Shown here piece after piece: positions 40,167 through 49,119 of a stretch of DNA of 64,000 nt. The DNA is from Pseudophaeobacter sp965641885 (lineage in GTDB: Bacteria > Pseudomonadota > Alphaproteobacteria > Rhodobacterales > Rhodobacteraceae): the NCBI GenBank assembly GCA_965641885.1, contig CBFFKJ010000004.1:59671-123670 (forward strand), in the 5' to 3' direction. How positions within the stretch are numbered: the first letter of the stretch is position 1; each line of letters begins with the position of its first letter. A program made the position numbers and the translations under genes. The notes below the pieces were generated by a model that was not told the origin of the DNA, ran no database searches, and saw nothing but the letters and a program-made list of their open reading frames with translations.

Positions 40167-42677
40167 ATGCCCGAACCCAAACAGATCAGCCTGCCGATCG
40201 AAGGCATGTCATGCGCGTCCTGTGTCGGCAGGGTCGATCGCGCATTGAATGCAATCGACGGCGTAGAGGATGTGTCGGTGAATCTTGCATCCGAAACCGC
40301 GCGTATGAGCGTGGACGCGCTCAAGCGCGTTCCGGAAGTCATCGAAACTCTCCGCGAGCTGGGCTACCCTGCGCGGACGGTCAGGGCCGAACTCACGATT
40401 GCGGCCATGTCCTGTGCCTCTTGTGTCGGGCGGGTCGACAAGGCGCTTGCCGCGGTGCCCGGGGTGGTCGAGGTGAACGTCAACCTCGCCTCCGAGACGG
40501 CGACGGTGGTTTACGTCGAAGGTCTTGTCACGACATCCGATCTGATCGATGCAAGCGGCGCGGCAGGGTATCCGGCCACCGTGGCAACGGCCCAAGCCGG
40601 TGACGACAGGGTTGCGCGCAAGGAGGAAGAGGCTCTGGCGCTTGCCAAACGGGTCACCTTTGCAGCCATCCTCGCCTTGCCGGTCTTTTTGATCGAGATG
40701 GGTGGCCACGTCATTCCGGCCGTTCATATGCTTATCGAGACCACGATTGGTCAGCAGACGAGTTGGCTTCTTCAATTCGTTCTCACGACAATCGTTCTCT
40801 TCGGCCCGGGCCGGACGTTTTACACCAAGGGTTTCCCGGCCCTATTCCGGGGCGCGCCCGACATGAACAGCCTCGTCGCGGTCGGCACCGGGGCGGCTTA
40901 CTTCTATTCCGTAGTTGCGACATTCGTACCATCGGCCTTGCCTGACACGCTGCGCTCTGTCTACTTCGAGGCGGCAGCGGTCATCGTCGTCCTCATCTTG
41001 CTGGGGCGTTTTCTTGAAGCGCGCGCTAAGGGGAGAACGGGCGCGGCCATCCAGAAGCTGCTGGGGCTTCAGGCGCGGACCGCACGCGTGATGCGGGACG
41101 GTGAAAGCATAGAGATCGAGATCGATGCGCTAGTTCAGGGTGACATCGTCATCGTGCGCCCTGGTGAACGCATCGCGGTTGATGGCGAGGTCATCGAGGG
41201 GACCAGCCGCGTCGACGAAAGCATGCTGACAGGCGAGCCGATTCCCGCTGAAAAAAGTGCCGGAGATCCGGTGACCGGCGGGACGGTCAATGGTGCCGGA
41301 AGTCTGCAATTCCGCGCCACCCGGGTCGGCGCCGACACAACCCTGGCGCAAATTATTCGCATGGTCGAAGAGGCCCAGGGCGCCAAGCTGCCGATCCAGG
41401 GATTGGTCGACCGGATCACGCTTTGGTTCGTACCTGCCGTCATGGCGATCGCGGCGGCGACCGTGCTGGTCTGGCTGGTTTTCGGGCCTGATCCGGCCCT
41501 GACAATGGCGCTGATCGCCGGTGTGTCGGTGCTGATCATCGCGTGCCCCTGCGCGATGGGGCTTGCGACGCCGACCTCGATCATGGTCGGGACGGGACGT
41601 GCTGCGGAAATGGGTGTCCTGTTCCGCAAGGGCGACGCCTTGCAGCAACTTGATTCCGTTGATGTGGTCGCCCTCGACAAAACAGGCACGGTGACCGAGG
41701 GGCGACCCGCACTGACTGACCTGGTGCTGGCCGAAGGGTTCGATCGTTCAACAACGCTCTCGAAGATCACCGCCGTGGAGTCGCTCTCCGAGCATCCTGT
41801 CGCGGACGCCATCGTCCGTGCCGCGCGGGCCGAGGGCGCACCTCTTGCGGGGGCCGAAGGCTTTCAATCGGTCACAGGTTACGGCGTGCGCGCCGTGGTC
41901 GAAGACGTGGAGGTGTTGGTTGGGGCCGACCGCTACATGGCGCGCGAAGGCATTGACGTCTCGGCATTGACTCCAGAGGAAACGAAGATCGCAAGCAAGG
42001 GTCGCACGGCGCTTTACGCTGCCATAGATGGACGTGTCGCCGCCGTGATCGGCGTCGCCGATCCGGTCAAACCGGCAAGCCGCGCAGCCATCGCAGCGCT
42101 GCACGAGAAGGGTCTTGCGGTTGCGATGATCACAGGGGACAAACGCGAAACCGCCGAAGCCATCGCCCGCGAAACCGGCATCGACCATGTCGTTGCCGGC
42201 GTTCTGCCAGACGGCAAGGTCGCGGCGCTTGACGGTTTGCGCGAAGGGAACAAGCGCATCGCCTTTGTCGGCGACGGGATCAATGACGCCCCGGCGCTGG
42301 CGCATGCCGATGTGGGTATCGCCATTGGCACCGGCACTGATGTGGCCATCGAGTCCGCGGATGTCGTCCTGATGTCCGGCGATTTGCGCGGCGTGGTGAA
42401 TGCCTTCGAAGTGTCGCGGCGAACCATGCGAAACATCCGGCAGAACCTGTTCTGGGCCTTTGCCTACAATGTCGCGCTGATTCCGGTCGCCGCCGGGGTG
42501 CTTTATCCGGCCTTTGGGCTGCTCCTGTCACCAATTCTCGCGGCGGGCGCGATGGCGTTGTCCTCGGTGTTCGTTCTAACCAATGCCCTGCGCCTGCGAG
42601 GTATCGCGCCGGCGATGGACGAGCAGCGCGCAATCCCGGCAGAGCTGGCAGCTGTCACTCCTGCTCCAGCAGAATAA
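40167..42677 (+). CDS. copA: Cu(I)-exporting P-type ATPase CopA (PIB-1)
   Basis: An 836-residue copper pump. Two N-terminal HMA domains carry MSCASC motifs (GMSCASCVGRV and AMSCASCVGRV), followed by TGEP, CPC (Cys460/Cys462) in ACPCAMGLATP, DKTGT (Asp504), SEHPVA and GDGINDAPA. YN in helix 7 and MALSS in helix 8 are Cu(I)-subgroup signatures. ATG 40167 follows AGGTG. The cueR gene begins 12 bp downstream, so the sensor is in the same transcript as its target. Confidence 0.94.
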   Translation: MPEPKQISLPIEGMSCASCVGRVDRALNAIDGVEDVSVNLASETARMSVDALKRVPEVIETLRELGYPARTVRAELTIAAMSCASCVGRVDKALAAVPGVVEVNVNLASETATVVYVEGLVTTSDLIDASGAAGYPATVATAQAGDDRVARKEEEALALAKRVTFAAILALPVFLIEMGGHVIPAVHMLIETTIGQQTSWLLQFVLTTIVLFGPGRTFYTKGFPALFRGAPDMNSLVAVGTGAAYFYSVVATFVPSALPDTLRSVYFEAAAVIVVLILLGRFLEARAKGRTGAAIQKLLGLQARTARVMRDGESIEIEIDALVQGDIVIVRPGERIAVDGEVIEGTSRVDESMLTGEPIPAEKSAGDPVTGGTVNGAGSLQFRATRVGADTTLAQIIRMVEEAQGAKLPIQGLVDRITLWFVPAVMAIAAATVLVWLVFGPDPALTMALIAGVSVLIIACPCAMGLATPTSIMVGTGRAAEMGVLFRKGDALQQLDSVDVVALDKTGTVTEGRPALTDLVLAEGFDRSTTLSKITAVESLSEHPVADAIVRAARAEGAPLAGAEGFQSVTGYGVRAVVEDVEVLVGADRYMAREGIDVSALTPEETKIASKGRTALYAAIDGRVAAVIGVADPVKPASRAAIAALHEKGLAVAMITGDKRETAEAIARETGIDHVVAGVLPDGKVAALDGLREGNKRIAFVGDGINDAPALAHADVGIAIGTGTDVAIESADVVLMSGDLRGVVNAFEVSRRTMRNIRQNLFWAFAYNVALIPVAAGVLYPAFGLLLSPILAAGAMALSSVFVLTNALRLRGIAPAMDEQRAIPAELAAVTPAPAE

Positions 42678-42689
42678 CGGAGGTTCGAC

Positions 42690-43088
42690 ATGAACATCGG
42701 AGACGTTTCCCGACAATCGGGTGTGCCCCCAAAAACAATCCGCTACTACGAGGAAATCGGGCTGATCCGCCCGAACCGAAGTGAGAACGGCTATCGCGCA
42801 TTCACCGAGAACCACGTTCACAAGCTGGCGTTTCTCGGTCGAGCACGGGCCTTGGGGTTCACCATCGAAGATTGCAGGACGCTTCTGGCTCTCTACGAGG
42901 ATGAAAACCGCGAAAGCGTTCAGGTGAAAACGGTTGCGGAAGACCATCTTCGCCAGATCGAGGAGAAGATAGAGAAACTGCAATCCATGAGAACGACGCT
43001 TACCGAGCTTGTGGAGAAATGTGCCGGGGATCATCGTCCGGATTGCCCGATCCTCGCAGATCTCTCACCTGTACGAATGTCCGAATAA
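42690..43088 (+). CDS. cueR: Copper-responsive MerR-family regulator CueR
   Basis: A 132-residue regulator: TIRYYEEIG in the winged helix, Ser76 where divalent sensors have Cys, and the Cu(I) loop Cys111-AGDHRPD-Cys119 followed by PIL. These are the monovalent-metal signatures of CueR/HmrR. It should activate the CCAG-N3-CTGG promoters in this window. GGAGG precedes ATG 42690. Confidence 0.93.
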   Translation: MNIGDVSRQSGVPPKTIRYYEEIGLIRPNRSENGYRAFTENHVHKLAFLGRARALGFTIEDCRTLLALYEDENRESVQVKTVAEDHLRQIEEKIEKLQSMRTTLTELVEKCAGDHRPDCPILADLSPVRMSE

Positions 43089-43109
43089 TCGATGCCGGTT
43101 CGGCACGTT

Positions 43110-43874
43110 TCAGAACCAAATTGCGCGGACCGGCATCCAGATACCCATGAAGATCATCATCAGGTTTTCCGTCAGCGAAATGAACCCCAGCGGGACGGAA
43201 CTGTCACCGCCGACGCAGGCGCATTTCAACTCCCGCTTGTCAATGTAGACAGCCTTGAATACGCTGACAGCGCCGACCGTGCCGATAAACAGGGCGACAG
43301 GCGCCGAGAGCCACAGCAGCGCGCCGGCAGTCATCAGGACACCTGCCAACGCTTCGCCGAACGGATAAAGCTTGCCGTATCGTACCCATTTGCGCGCCAG
43401 CAGATCGTAGTTGAGGAACATCGTCGAAAACCCTTCGACATCCTGCAATTTCTGGATCGCGAGAATGGTCATGGACAGCGAAATGAACCATTCGAACCCG
43501 CGCAAGGTAAAGACCGACCCGTACTGGTGCCAAGACAGGCCCAGTGCCAATAGCGCGGCGACGGAAAAGATCGCGATGACCGGCTGGTAGGTCGTGTCGC
43601 TTTGCTCTTCCTCGGGTGGGTCGATGTCAAAGAACACCCTGAGATCATCGTAGCCGCCGATCCGTTCTCCGCCGATGAAGGTCTGCGGCGTCGTCTCGAC
43701 CCCGTGCTTCTCCATGAAAGCATCGGTGTCTTCACGGGTCTCAAGCGGATGGTCTTCCACCTCGAAGCCTTGCCGCTCCAGCAGGTCTTTCGATTTCAGA
43801 CCGTAGGGGCAGACATGGCCCGGCATGACCATGCGATAAAGCTGCGCGGATTTACTGTCTGTGTCCCGGGGCAT
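43110..43874 (-). CDS. Glutaredoxin-MauE fusion membrane protein
   Basis: A 254-residue protein: residues about 10-85 form a glutaredoxin-like domain with a monothiol-type CPYG (Cys22) and TPQTFIGGERIGGYDDL; residues about 95-250 form a four-helix MauE/DoxX-type membrane domain with a CACVGG site (about 215) near its end. MauE family proteins help form disulfides in periplasmic enzymes. A cytoplasmic Grx joined to the membrane redox domain suggests electron transfer across the membrane. ATG 43874 follows GGAGG and lies inside the upstream DUF305 gene. Confidence 0.82.
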   Translation of the reverse strand: MPRDTDSKSAQLYRMVMPGHVCPYGLKSKDLLERQGFEVEDHPLETREDTDAFMEKHGVETTPQTFIGGERIGGYDDLRVFFDIDPPEEEQSDTTYQPVIAIFSVAALLALGLSWHQYGSVFTLRGFEWFISLSMTILAIQKLQDVEGFSTMFLNYDLLARKWVRYGKLYPFGEALAGVLMTAGALLWLSAPVALFIGTVGAVSVFKAVYIDKRELKCACVGGDSSVPLGFISLTENLMMIFMGIWMPVRAIWF

Positions 43875-44722
43875 ATGCTTTCCTCCTTATCCGGCGCAGG
43901 TGAATTGACCACGGAACCCGGCTTCGTAGTCGGTTCCGCGCTGACGATCAGATCGGTCAGGTCACCGTCTGTCTCTACGATCTCGGCCGATAGCGGGCCT
44001 TGAGAAAACGCATTTTCGCCCTGCGCATCCAGGCGCACCAGGTCACCGCTGATCTTCATCGCGGCCCCAGTCCCTTCGCCGGTCTCACCGGTCACCAGCA
44101 CGGCTGGACTGTCCGAGGTGTAGGCAAATCGGCAGTCTCCACCATTCGGGAACACCGCTGCGATTTCGTCTTCCGTCAGAAACTCGGGATCGATTTTTGA
44201 CACGACCTCCGTTTGAAGCGCCTGTTGCGCATCCACGACCTGTACCGGCGTTCCGGTCGGCGTGGCCGATGCCTCACCGTTTGCGCCAATGTCAGCAATG
44301 AGGTAGCGCATTTCGGCGATTTCCTTGTCCTGCGCATAGATAATGTCGTCTGCGAGCCCCCGGACGCGCGGGTCGGTGATCTCGGCACGAGTCGACGTCA
44401 TGATGGCGATCGAGTGGTGCGGGATCATGGCGCGCATGTAGGACCTGTCCTGCACCGTAAATTGCCCGCGTACCAGCCAGAGGCTTGCCGCAAAGACAAG
44501 TATGGCGCCCCCGAAGATCGCGATGTTGGCTTTGGTGTTCTGATACATGGACAACATGTACGCCAACATGATCACGGCCATGGTCGCCCCCATCAGGATG
44601 GCCATGTAAAGGCGTGTCTCCGAAAAGAAGATATGGCCCCAAAGATAGGTGTTCAGGTACATCAGAACGAACATGACCACGGTCGATGTTCCGATCATCA
44701 TAAAGAACCGTGAGTAGTGCAT
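43796..44722 (-). CDS. DUF305 membrane protein with extra C-terminal domain
   Basis: A 308-residue protein: three or four N-terminal helices (about 5-85), then a DUF305 four-helix segment with MIPHHSIAIM (His102, His103) and KEIAEMRYLI, which in DUF305 proteins binds metal. A further 130-residue C-terminal region (from about 160) contains FPNGGDCRF and resembles no family I recognise. The last 79 bp overlap the next gene; the tail after about residue 280 may be a read-through extension. Confidence 0.8.
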   Translation of the reverse strand: MHYSRFFMMIGTSTVVMFVLMYLNTYLWGHIFFSETRLYMAILMGATMAVIMLAYMLSMYQNTKANIAIFGGAILVFAASLWLVRGQFTVQDRSYMRAMIPHHSIAIMTSTRAEITDPRVRGLADDIIYAQDKEIAEMRYLIADIGANGEASATPTGTPVQVVDAQQALQTEVVSKIDPEFLTEDEIAAVFPNGGDCRFAYTSDSPAVLVTGETGEGTGAAMKISGDLVRLDAQGENAFSQGPLSAEIVETDGDLTDLIVSAEPTTKPGSVVNSPAPDKEESICPGTQTVNPRSFIAWSCRAMSAPTV

Positions 44723-44753
44723 TTCCAGTCACCTCCTTGCAGTTCTCTGTAAA

Positions 44754-44784
44754 ACAACAACATTCCAGCGCTGGAGAGTTCCAA
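44754..44784 (-). promoter_or_regulatory. Imperfect copper-type dyad upstream of DUF305
   Basis: TCCAGCGCTGGA (44764-44775) is a perfect 12-bp palindrome, but its halves are two rather than three bases apart and are shifted relative to a TTGGAA -35 candidate (44784-44779); the -10 (TGTTGT) is poor. A regulatory role is possible; a standard CueR promoter is doubtful. Confidence 0.33.
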
Positions 44785-44901
44785 AAGCGCGAATTTTCGT
44801 AGTTTCAAGGCAACAAAGGCGCGTCGTTTGCCCCGGTTCACGGCTTCTTTTCTTTGCCCCTGACGCGCACTGAATTTTCATGGGTCCGAGGAGATCGCGC
44901 C

Positions 44902-45483
44902 ATGCAGAATTTCACGAGACGAGAATTGATTTGTGCCGGAGCGATGGGTTGCTTTCTGCCCACAATTGCCTGGGCCCACAAAGTCAAATTGCCCGAACGG
45001 TTCGAACCGCAATTGGTAAACACCCGTCGTGGTGACTGGGTTAAAGACGATGTCCACGTCGTTCCCGACGATTTTTTCCTTTATTTCATGCTCGAGGACG
45101 GGATGGCGATCCGCTACGGGGTCGGGGTAGGGCGCAAAGGTTTGTACGAACCCGGAGAGTTCACGGTAGCGCGCAAGGCCAAATGGCCATGGTGGCGGCC
45201 AACGAACGCCATGATCCGGCGCGAGCCACGCAAATACGCGAAGTACAAGGATGGGCTGAAAGGCGGGCCAAACAACCCGCTCGGGGCCCGCGCGCTGTAT
45301 CTCTATGATGATGAGGGACGCGATACCTATCTTCGTATTCATGGAACCAACGCTCCGGAAACCATTGGATCGGCCGTGTCGAATGGATGCGCGCGGTTGA
45401 CGAATGAACACGTAAAAGATTTGTATGATCGCGTAGAAATTGGCGCCCGCGTCTTCCTGTATCCCAAAGTGACAACGGCGTGA
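44902..45483 (+). CDS. Periplasmic L,D-transpeptidase (YkuD)
   Basis: A 193-residue protein with a Tat-like signal (FTRRELICAG) and a YkuD domain with His147 (RIHGTN) and catalytic Cys163 (SNGCARL). It has the RPTNAMIRREPR motif of this group. ATG 44902 has GAGGAG upstream. It starts a plus-strand group ldt-MCO-dsbB-ldt. The 179-bp gap before it, shared with DUF305, holds no clear MerR promoter in this direction. Confidence 0.87.
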   Translation: MQNFTRRELICAGAMGCFLPTIAWAHKVKLPERFEPQLVNTRRGDWVKDDVHVVPDDFFLYFMLEDGMAIRYGVGVGRKGLYEPGEFTVARKAKWPWWRPTNAMIRREPRKYAKYKDGLKGGPNNPLGARALYLYDDEGRDTYLRIHGTNAPETIGSAVSNGCARLTNEHVKDLYDRVEIGARVFLYPKVTTA

Positions 45484-45575
45484 GGAGCGTTCTGTCGCCT
45501 TGAAGTTCCTCTTCCGGAAATGGCACAAGTGCGGCAGTTGGCGAAAGCCAGTCCATCATTCATGAGGTGACGGAA

Positions 45576-46871
45576 TTGTCTTTGAGCCGGAGGTCTTTCC
45601 TTGGCGGGATGACCGTTGCGCTGGCTGGTACCCGCTTGCCAGCAGCGACACGCGAGTTGATCCTCGCGCCCCAATCGATCAAGGCGCGCCTTGCTGGGTA
45701 CGACGTGTCGATGTTGGGCTTCAACGGTGGTCTGCCGGGCCCAGAAGTCAGAATGCGACAAGGACAAACCGCCCGCATTACCCTCGATAACCGATTGGAG
45801 GAGGGCGCTCTTGTTCACTGGCATGGGTTGCGGGTTCCAAATCGGATGGATGGTGTCAACGTTCTCACTCAGGATGTGGTCATTCCGGGCGACACGTATC
45901 GTTATCAATTCGGCGTCCCGGATGCCGGCACGTATTGGTATCACTCGCATTACCTGTCTTACGATCAGGTCAGCCGCGGCCTTTTCGGCGCCTTCATCGT
46001 CGAGGAGCAAAATGCGCCGGCTGTCGACCATGACATTGTTGTTCAGTTCTTCGATGTCTTGTTGGATCAGTCCGGACAGTACGACGAAGGGTTCAACCCG
46101 GCTCATTTCGCGACCGAGGGCCGTATCGGCAATACGGTCACGGCGCTTGTTTCCAATGGAACCAGCAAGAATGTGAGACAAGGCGACCGCCTGCGTTTGC
46201 GCCTGATAAATCCCTCTATCGACAGGGTTTACCGTGTCGGGCTGGACGGTCTGGCAGGCAAGATCGTTGCACTGGATGGTATGCCCCTGGCGCAGCCACA
46301 GACACTCGAACCCATCCTCCTAGCTCCGGGGCAAAGATGCGATGTGATTGGTGATGCGACCGGGCCTATTAGATTCGACGACAGCTTTGGAGAGTGGACG
46401 TTGAGCCTTGGCGAAATCGCTGTTTCCGGCTCTCGTGACCCTGCGAAAGTGCCCATCACCGCGTTGCCCGCCAACCGAATGCCCGCCCCGCAAGACCCCG
46501 GCCAAACCGCGGAGCTGGTGCTCCAGGGAGGTGCGGGAAGCGCGTCCCATAACGGCACTGGAACATGGGCGCTCAATGACGTATCTGGACTGCCTCGAAC
46601 CCCTTTCCTATCCGTCGCGCGGGGGACGACCGTGCGCATTTCAATCCGCAACGAAACCGGGTTTCCACACGTCATGCATCTGCATGGCCACCATTTCTGG
46701 GAACTCGATGCGGCGGGGGAAGCCGGTCCATACCGGGACTCGACCTTCCTGGATATCGGCGAGACGCGGGATATTCTCGTCGTCCTGGACAATCCGGGAT
46801 CCTGGATGCTGCATTGCCACATGTTGAGCCACCAAGCCGACGGTATGGCAACGTGGATCAGAGTCGGCTGA
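45576..46871 (+). CDS. Multicopper oxidase, three-domain
   Basis: About 431 residues with a Tat signal (LSRRSFLGG) and intact copper motifs: VHWHGLR, YWYHSHY, HVMHLHGHH and HCHMLSH. Probable periplasmic Cu(I) oxidase, paralogous to 37165-38559. The start is uncertain: TTG 45576 has GAGGTGA eight bases upstream and is used; a GTG at 45567 overlaps that ribosome site. It is followed by a candidate response-regulator box at 46885-46899. Confidence 0.9.
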   Translation: MSLSRRSFLGGMTVALAGTRLPAATRELILAPQSIKARLAGYDVSMLGFNGGLPGPEVRMRQGQTARITLDNRLEEGALVHWHGLRVPNRMDGVNVLTQDVVIPGDTYRYQFGVPDAGTYWYHSHYLSYDQVSRGLFGAFIVEEQNAPAVDHDIVVQFFDVLLDQSGQYDEGFNPAHFATEGRIGNTVTALVSNGTSKNVRQGDRLRLRLINPSIDRVYRVGLDGLAGKIVALDGMPLAQPQTLEPILLAPGQRCDVIGDATGPIRFDDSFGEWTLSLGEIAVSGSRDPAKVPITALPANRMPAPQDPGQTAELVLQGGAGSASHNGTGTWALNDVSGLPRTPFLSVARGTTVRISIRNETGFPHVMHLHGHHFWELDAAGEAGPYRDSTFLDIGETRDILVVLDNPGSWMLHCHMLSHQADGMATWIRVG

Positions 46872-46884
46872 GGGTCGAGACGGA

Positions 46885-46899
46885 TACATACCGTTACAA
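46885..46899 (-). promoter_or_regulatory. Candidate response-regulator box
   Basis: On the minus strand TTGTA ACGGT ATGTA. It lies in the 113-bp gap between the MCO and the dsbB-like gene, 86 bp before the latter, and shares the 10-bp half-site repeat with the boxes beside the two-component genes. Confidence 0.45.
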
Positions 46900-46984
46900 A
46901 TCTCTGAATGATAACAGGCCTTTTGCCGTCTACGTAACCTGACAAGCGAGAAACAGGTCCATCGATTGCCAACGGGAGCGTTCA

Positions 46985-47497
46985 TTGACCCTGACACCAA
47001 AATCTCTCGGCATGACTGCGGCGGCAGGATCAGCCGCCTTGCTGTTAGGGGCCTTCGTTTTCCAGGCTCTTGGGTACGCGCCGTGCGCAATGTGCATCTG
47101 GCAACGCTACCCACACGCAATCGCCATTGGAATGGGCGCTCTGTTGCTCTTTGCTCTGCCGATTTTGCCAATCCTGATAATCGGTGCCCTGTCGGCACTC
47201 AGCACATCCGCGTTGGGAATGTTTCATACCGGTGTCGAGCGCGGCTGGTGGGAGGGACCGACTTCTTGCACGGGATCCGGCCTCGATGTTTCCCAAATGT
47301 CGGTATCGGAATTGCTGCCCTCTGCGAGTTCAAATGCGTCCACTCTTGTTCTGTGCAATGAGGTTGTCTGGGAATTTCTGACGTTGTCCATGGCGAGTTG
47401 GAACGCGATCCTAAGCGGTGTCCTTGCTTGCCTCTGGTTGGTCGCGATCGCAAGACATCAAAAGGGTCGATGGCATGGGGTCGCGGACGTTTCTTGA
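46985..47497 (+). CDS. dsbB: DsbB-family disulfide bond formation protein
   Basis: A 170-residue four-helix membrane protein with CAMC (Cys34, Cys37) in the first loop and further loop cysteines (TSCTGSG and LVLCNE) that can form the second pair. It reoxidises a DsbA-like partner with quinone. Start TTG 46985 follows CGGGAG. It is a distant paralogue of 10795-11217 and lies 42 bp before an ldt. Confidence 0.82.
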   Translation: MTLTPKSLGMTAAAGSAALLLGAFVFQALGYAPCAMCIWQRYPHAIAIGMGALLLFALPILPILIIGALSALSTSALGMFHTGVERGWWEGPTSCTGSGLDVSQMSVSELLPSASSNASTLVLCNEVVWEFLTLSMASWNAILSGVLACLWLVAIARHQKGRWHGVADVS

Positions 47498-47539
47498 ATC
47501 GTCTCGCATTCATCGAAAACAAACAAAGGGCTTCGCTTC

Positions 47540-48205
47540 ATGGTTACAAGACGACACTTCCTTGCACTTTCCGGCTCGCTGTTTTCAGCTTCTCTGAGTT
47601 CGCCAGCATTCGCTAAGACCTGGCCGACAACAGCCGAAAAAGCAGCTTGGGATGCGCAGGTCACGCCCGCCAACTATGACCCGGCAACAACCAACCCATG
47701 GGGGCTGCATCCCAGGCTGCTGCCGCAACGCGTTTTGGCGAATGACGGTTTGCGCCCGGGTGACATTCACGTCGATGCGATCGCGCGCTATCTGTACCAT
47801 ATCGAGGAAGATGGCACCGCGATGCGCTACGGGGTCGCGATTGCCAAGGGCGATCTCTATGAACCCGGCACCTATACGATCCGCCGAAAGGTCGAATGGC
47901 CGCACTGGACGCCAACACAGTCAATGATCGAACGCGATCCGGAGGCTTACGAGCGGTTTGCCGACGGTATGGAGCCCGGCCCCAACAATGCCTTGGGCAG
48001 CAGGGCTTTGTATCTATTCGTCGGAGATCGGGATACGTACCTTCGAATTCACGGAACGCCGAGCCCTCGCAGCATTGGCGGCCGGGCCAGTTCGGGATGC
48101 GTGCGCATGGTGATGGCCCATATCAATGATCTCTATCCGAATGTCGCTGTCGGATCGACGGCGTTCCTTTACTCGGCCGAAGACAGCGTTACCGCTCGAA
48201 GCTGA
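47540..48205 (+). CDS. Periplasmic L,D-transpeptidase (YkuD)
   Basis: A 221-residue protein, colinear and very similar to 248-910 from its TRRHF signal to the shared C-terminal SAEDSVTARS. YkuD residues are His171 (RIHGTP) and Cys187 (SSGCVRM). Probably cotranscribed with dsbB. The near-identity with the first ldt indicates recent duplication, with different promoters for the two copies. Confidence 0.89.
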   Translation: MVTRRHFLALSGSLFSASLSSPAFAKTWPTTAEKAAWDAQVTPANYDPATTNPWGLHPRLLPQRVLANDGLRPGDIHVDAIARYLYHIEEDGTAMRYGVAIAKGDLYEPGTYTIRRKVEWPHWTPTQSMIERDPEAYERFADGMEPGPNNALGSRALYLFVGDRDTYLRIHGTPSPRSIGGRASSGCVRMVMAHINDLYPNVAVGSTAFLYSAEDSVTARS

Positions 48206-48292
48206 CCTATTCGTAGGACAGAGAATCTTTGGCTCACACGCCGAGTACCGCGTCGTGCAGGGACAACTTGCAACGAATTGTTGGACGAACAC

Positions 48293-48940
48293 TCAAGGCC
48301 GCGTCGCAAGTGAATTTTCGAACTGTGCGATCGCTACGGATTTGTCGTCCTCATCGTTCTCGAACAGCTTTGTGGTTCGCACGCCCGGCAACTTGCCAAA
48401 ATCCGCCATCAGGCGCTTTGGAAAAAATGTGCGTCCAATGGATTCAAATCCTGGTAATTGCCTTAGGATCGCAGAAGTACTGACGCTACAAAAGCCTGAA
48501 GCAGCCGGACCGTTTGCCAATGCAAGTTGCAAGGCGCGCTCCGCGACTTCGGGGGACACATCGATCTCTTGTATGACGACATGGTAGGTCTCCCGTGCAT
48601 GAGCCCGTGCGTAAAAATCGGCCACTTGTGGAGTAATGCCATAAAGCACATCTCCCCGTTCCGGTACCGCGCTCAGCCGGACCGTTCCTGCCGGATCGAA
48701 GATAACGCGCTGCGACCCATTGATCATGACGCTGGTATGCGCACCCGCCCCGGACCTGTTATTGATCATAGTGTACAGCGTCAACGCGGCCGGTCCGTCG
48801 TGACTGTAGGATGCACTACTGATGACTTCGGCTGAAGCATCAGGGCGCATGTCGTTTCCTGCACCGCACCCCGCCAAAATCACCAAGGCAAGCACCAAGA
48901 AAATGCGGTTCAAAAAGAGCAACTTGCAGCCTCCTGCCAT
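48293..48940 (-). CDS. Lipoprotein with His-then-Cys motifs, possible permuted NlpC/P60 fold
   Basis: A 215-residue predicted lipoprotein (lipobox VILAGC, about residue 25). The mature part has AGAHTSVMINGSQRVIFDPAG (split by its own motif: a His in HTSVMI then VIFDPAG) and later SGFCSVSTSAIL, then FPKRLMADFGKLPGV. A histidine-first, cysteine-second order with these surroundings is seen in circularly permuted NlpC/P60 (YiiX-like) hydrolases; this is an inference. ATG 48940 is used; the ribosome site is weak. It is convergent with the ldt at 47540. Confidence 0.65.
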   Translation of the reverse strand: MAGGCKLLFLNRIFLVLALVILAGCGAGNDMRPDASAEVISSASYSHDGPAALTLYTMINNRSGAGAHTSVMINGSQRVIFDPAGTVRLSAVPERGDVLYGITPQVADFYARAHARETYHVVIQEIDVSPEVAERALQLALANGPAASGFCSVSTSAILRQLPGFESIGRTFFPKRLMADFGKLPGVRTTKLFENDEDDKSVAIAQFENSLATRP

Positions 48941-49119
48941 GGGTTGAATGACTGAATTTTCGGGAACATCAGGGCCTCTGCCACTCTCGACACCAACTCT
49001 TCCGAATTTCACTTCCACCGAAACATGGTTTCGGTGTCAGTTGGTACACGACTCCTCGACAGGTTTTTCTCTGGATATCGCATGTCTTAGATGAAGAGGA
49101 GCGTTCGCCCCGAATTGAT

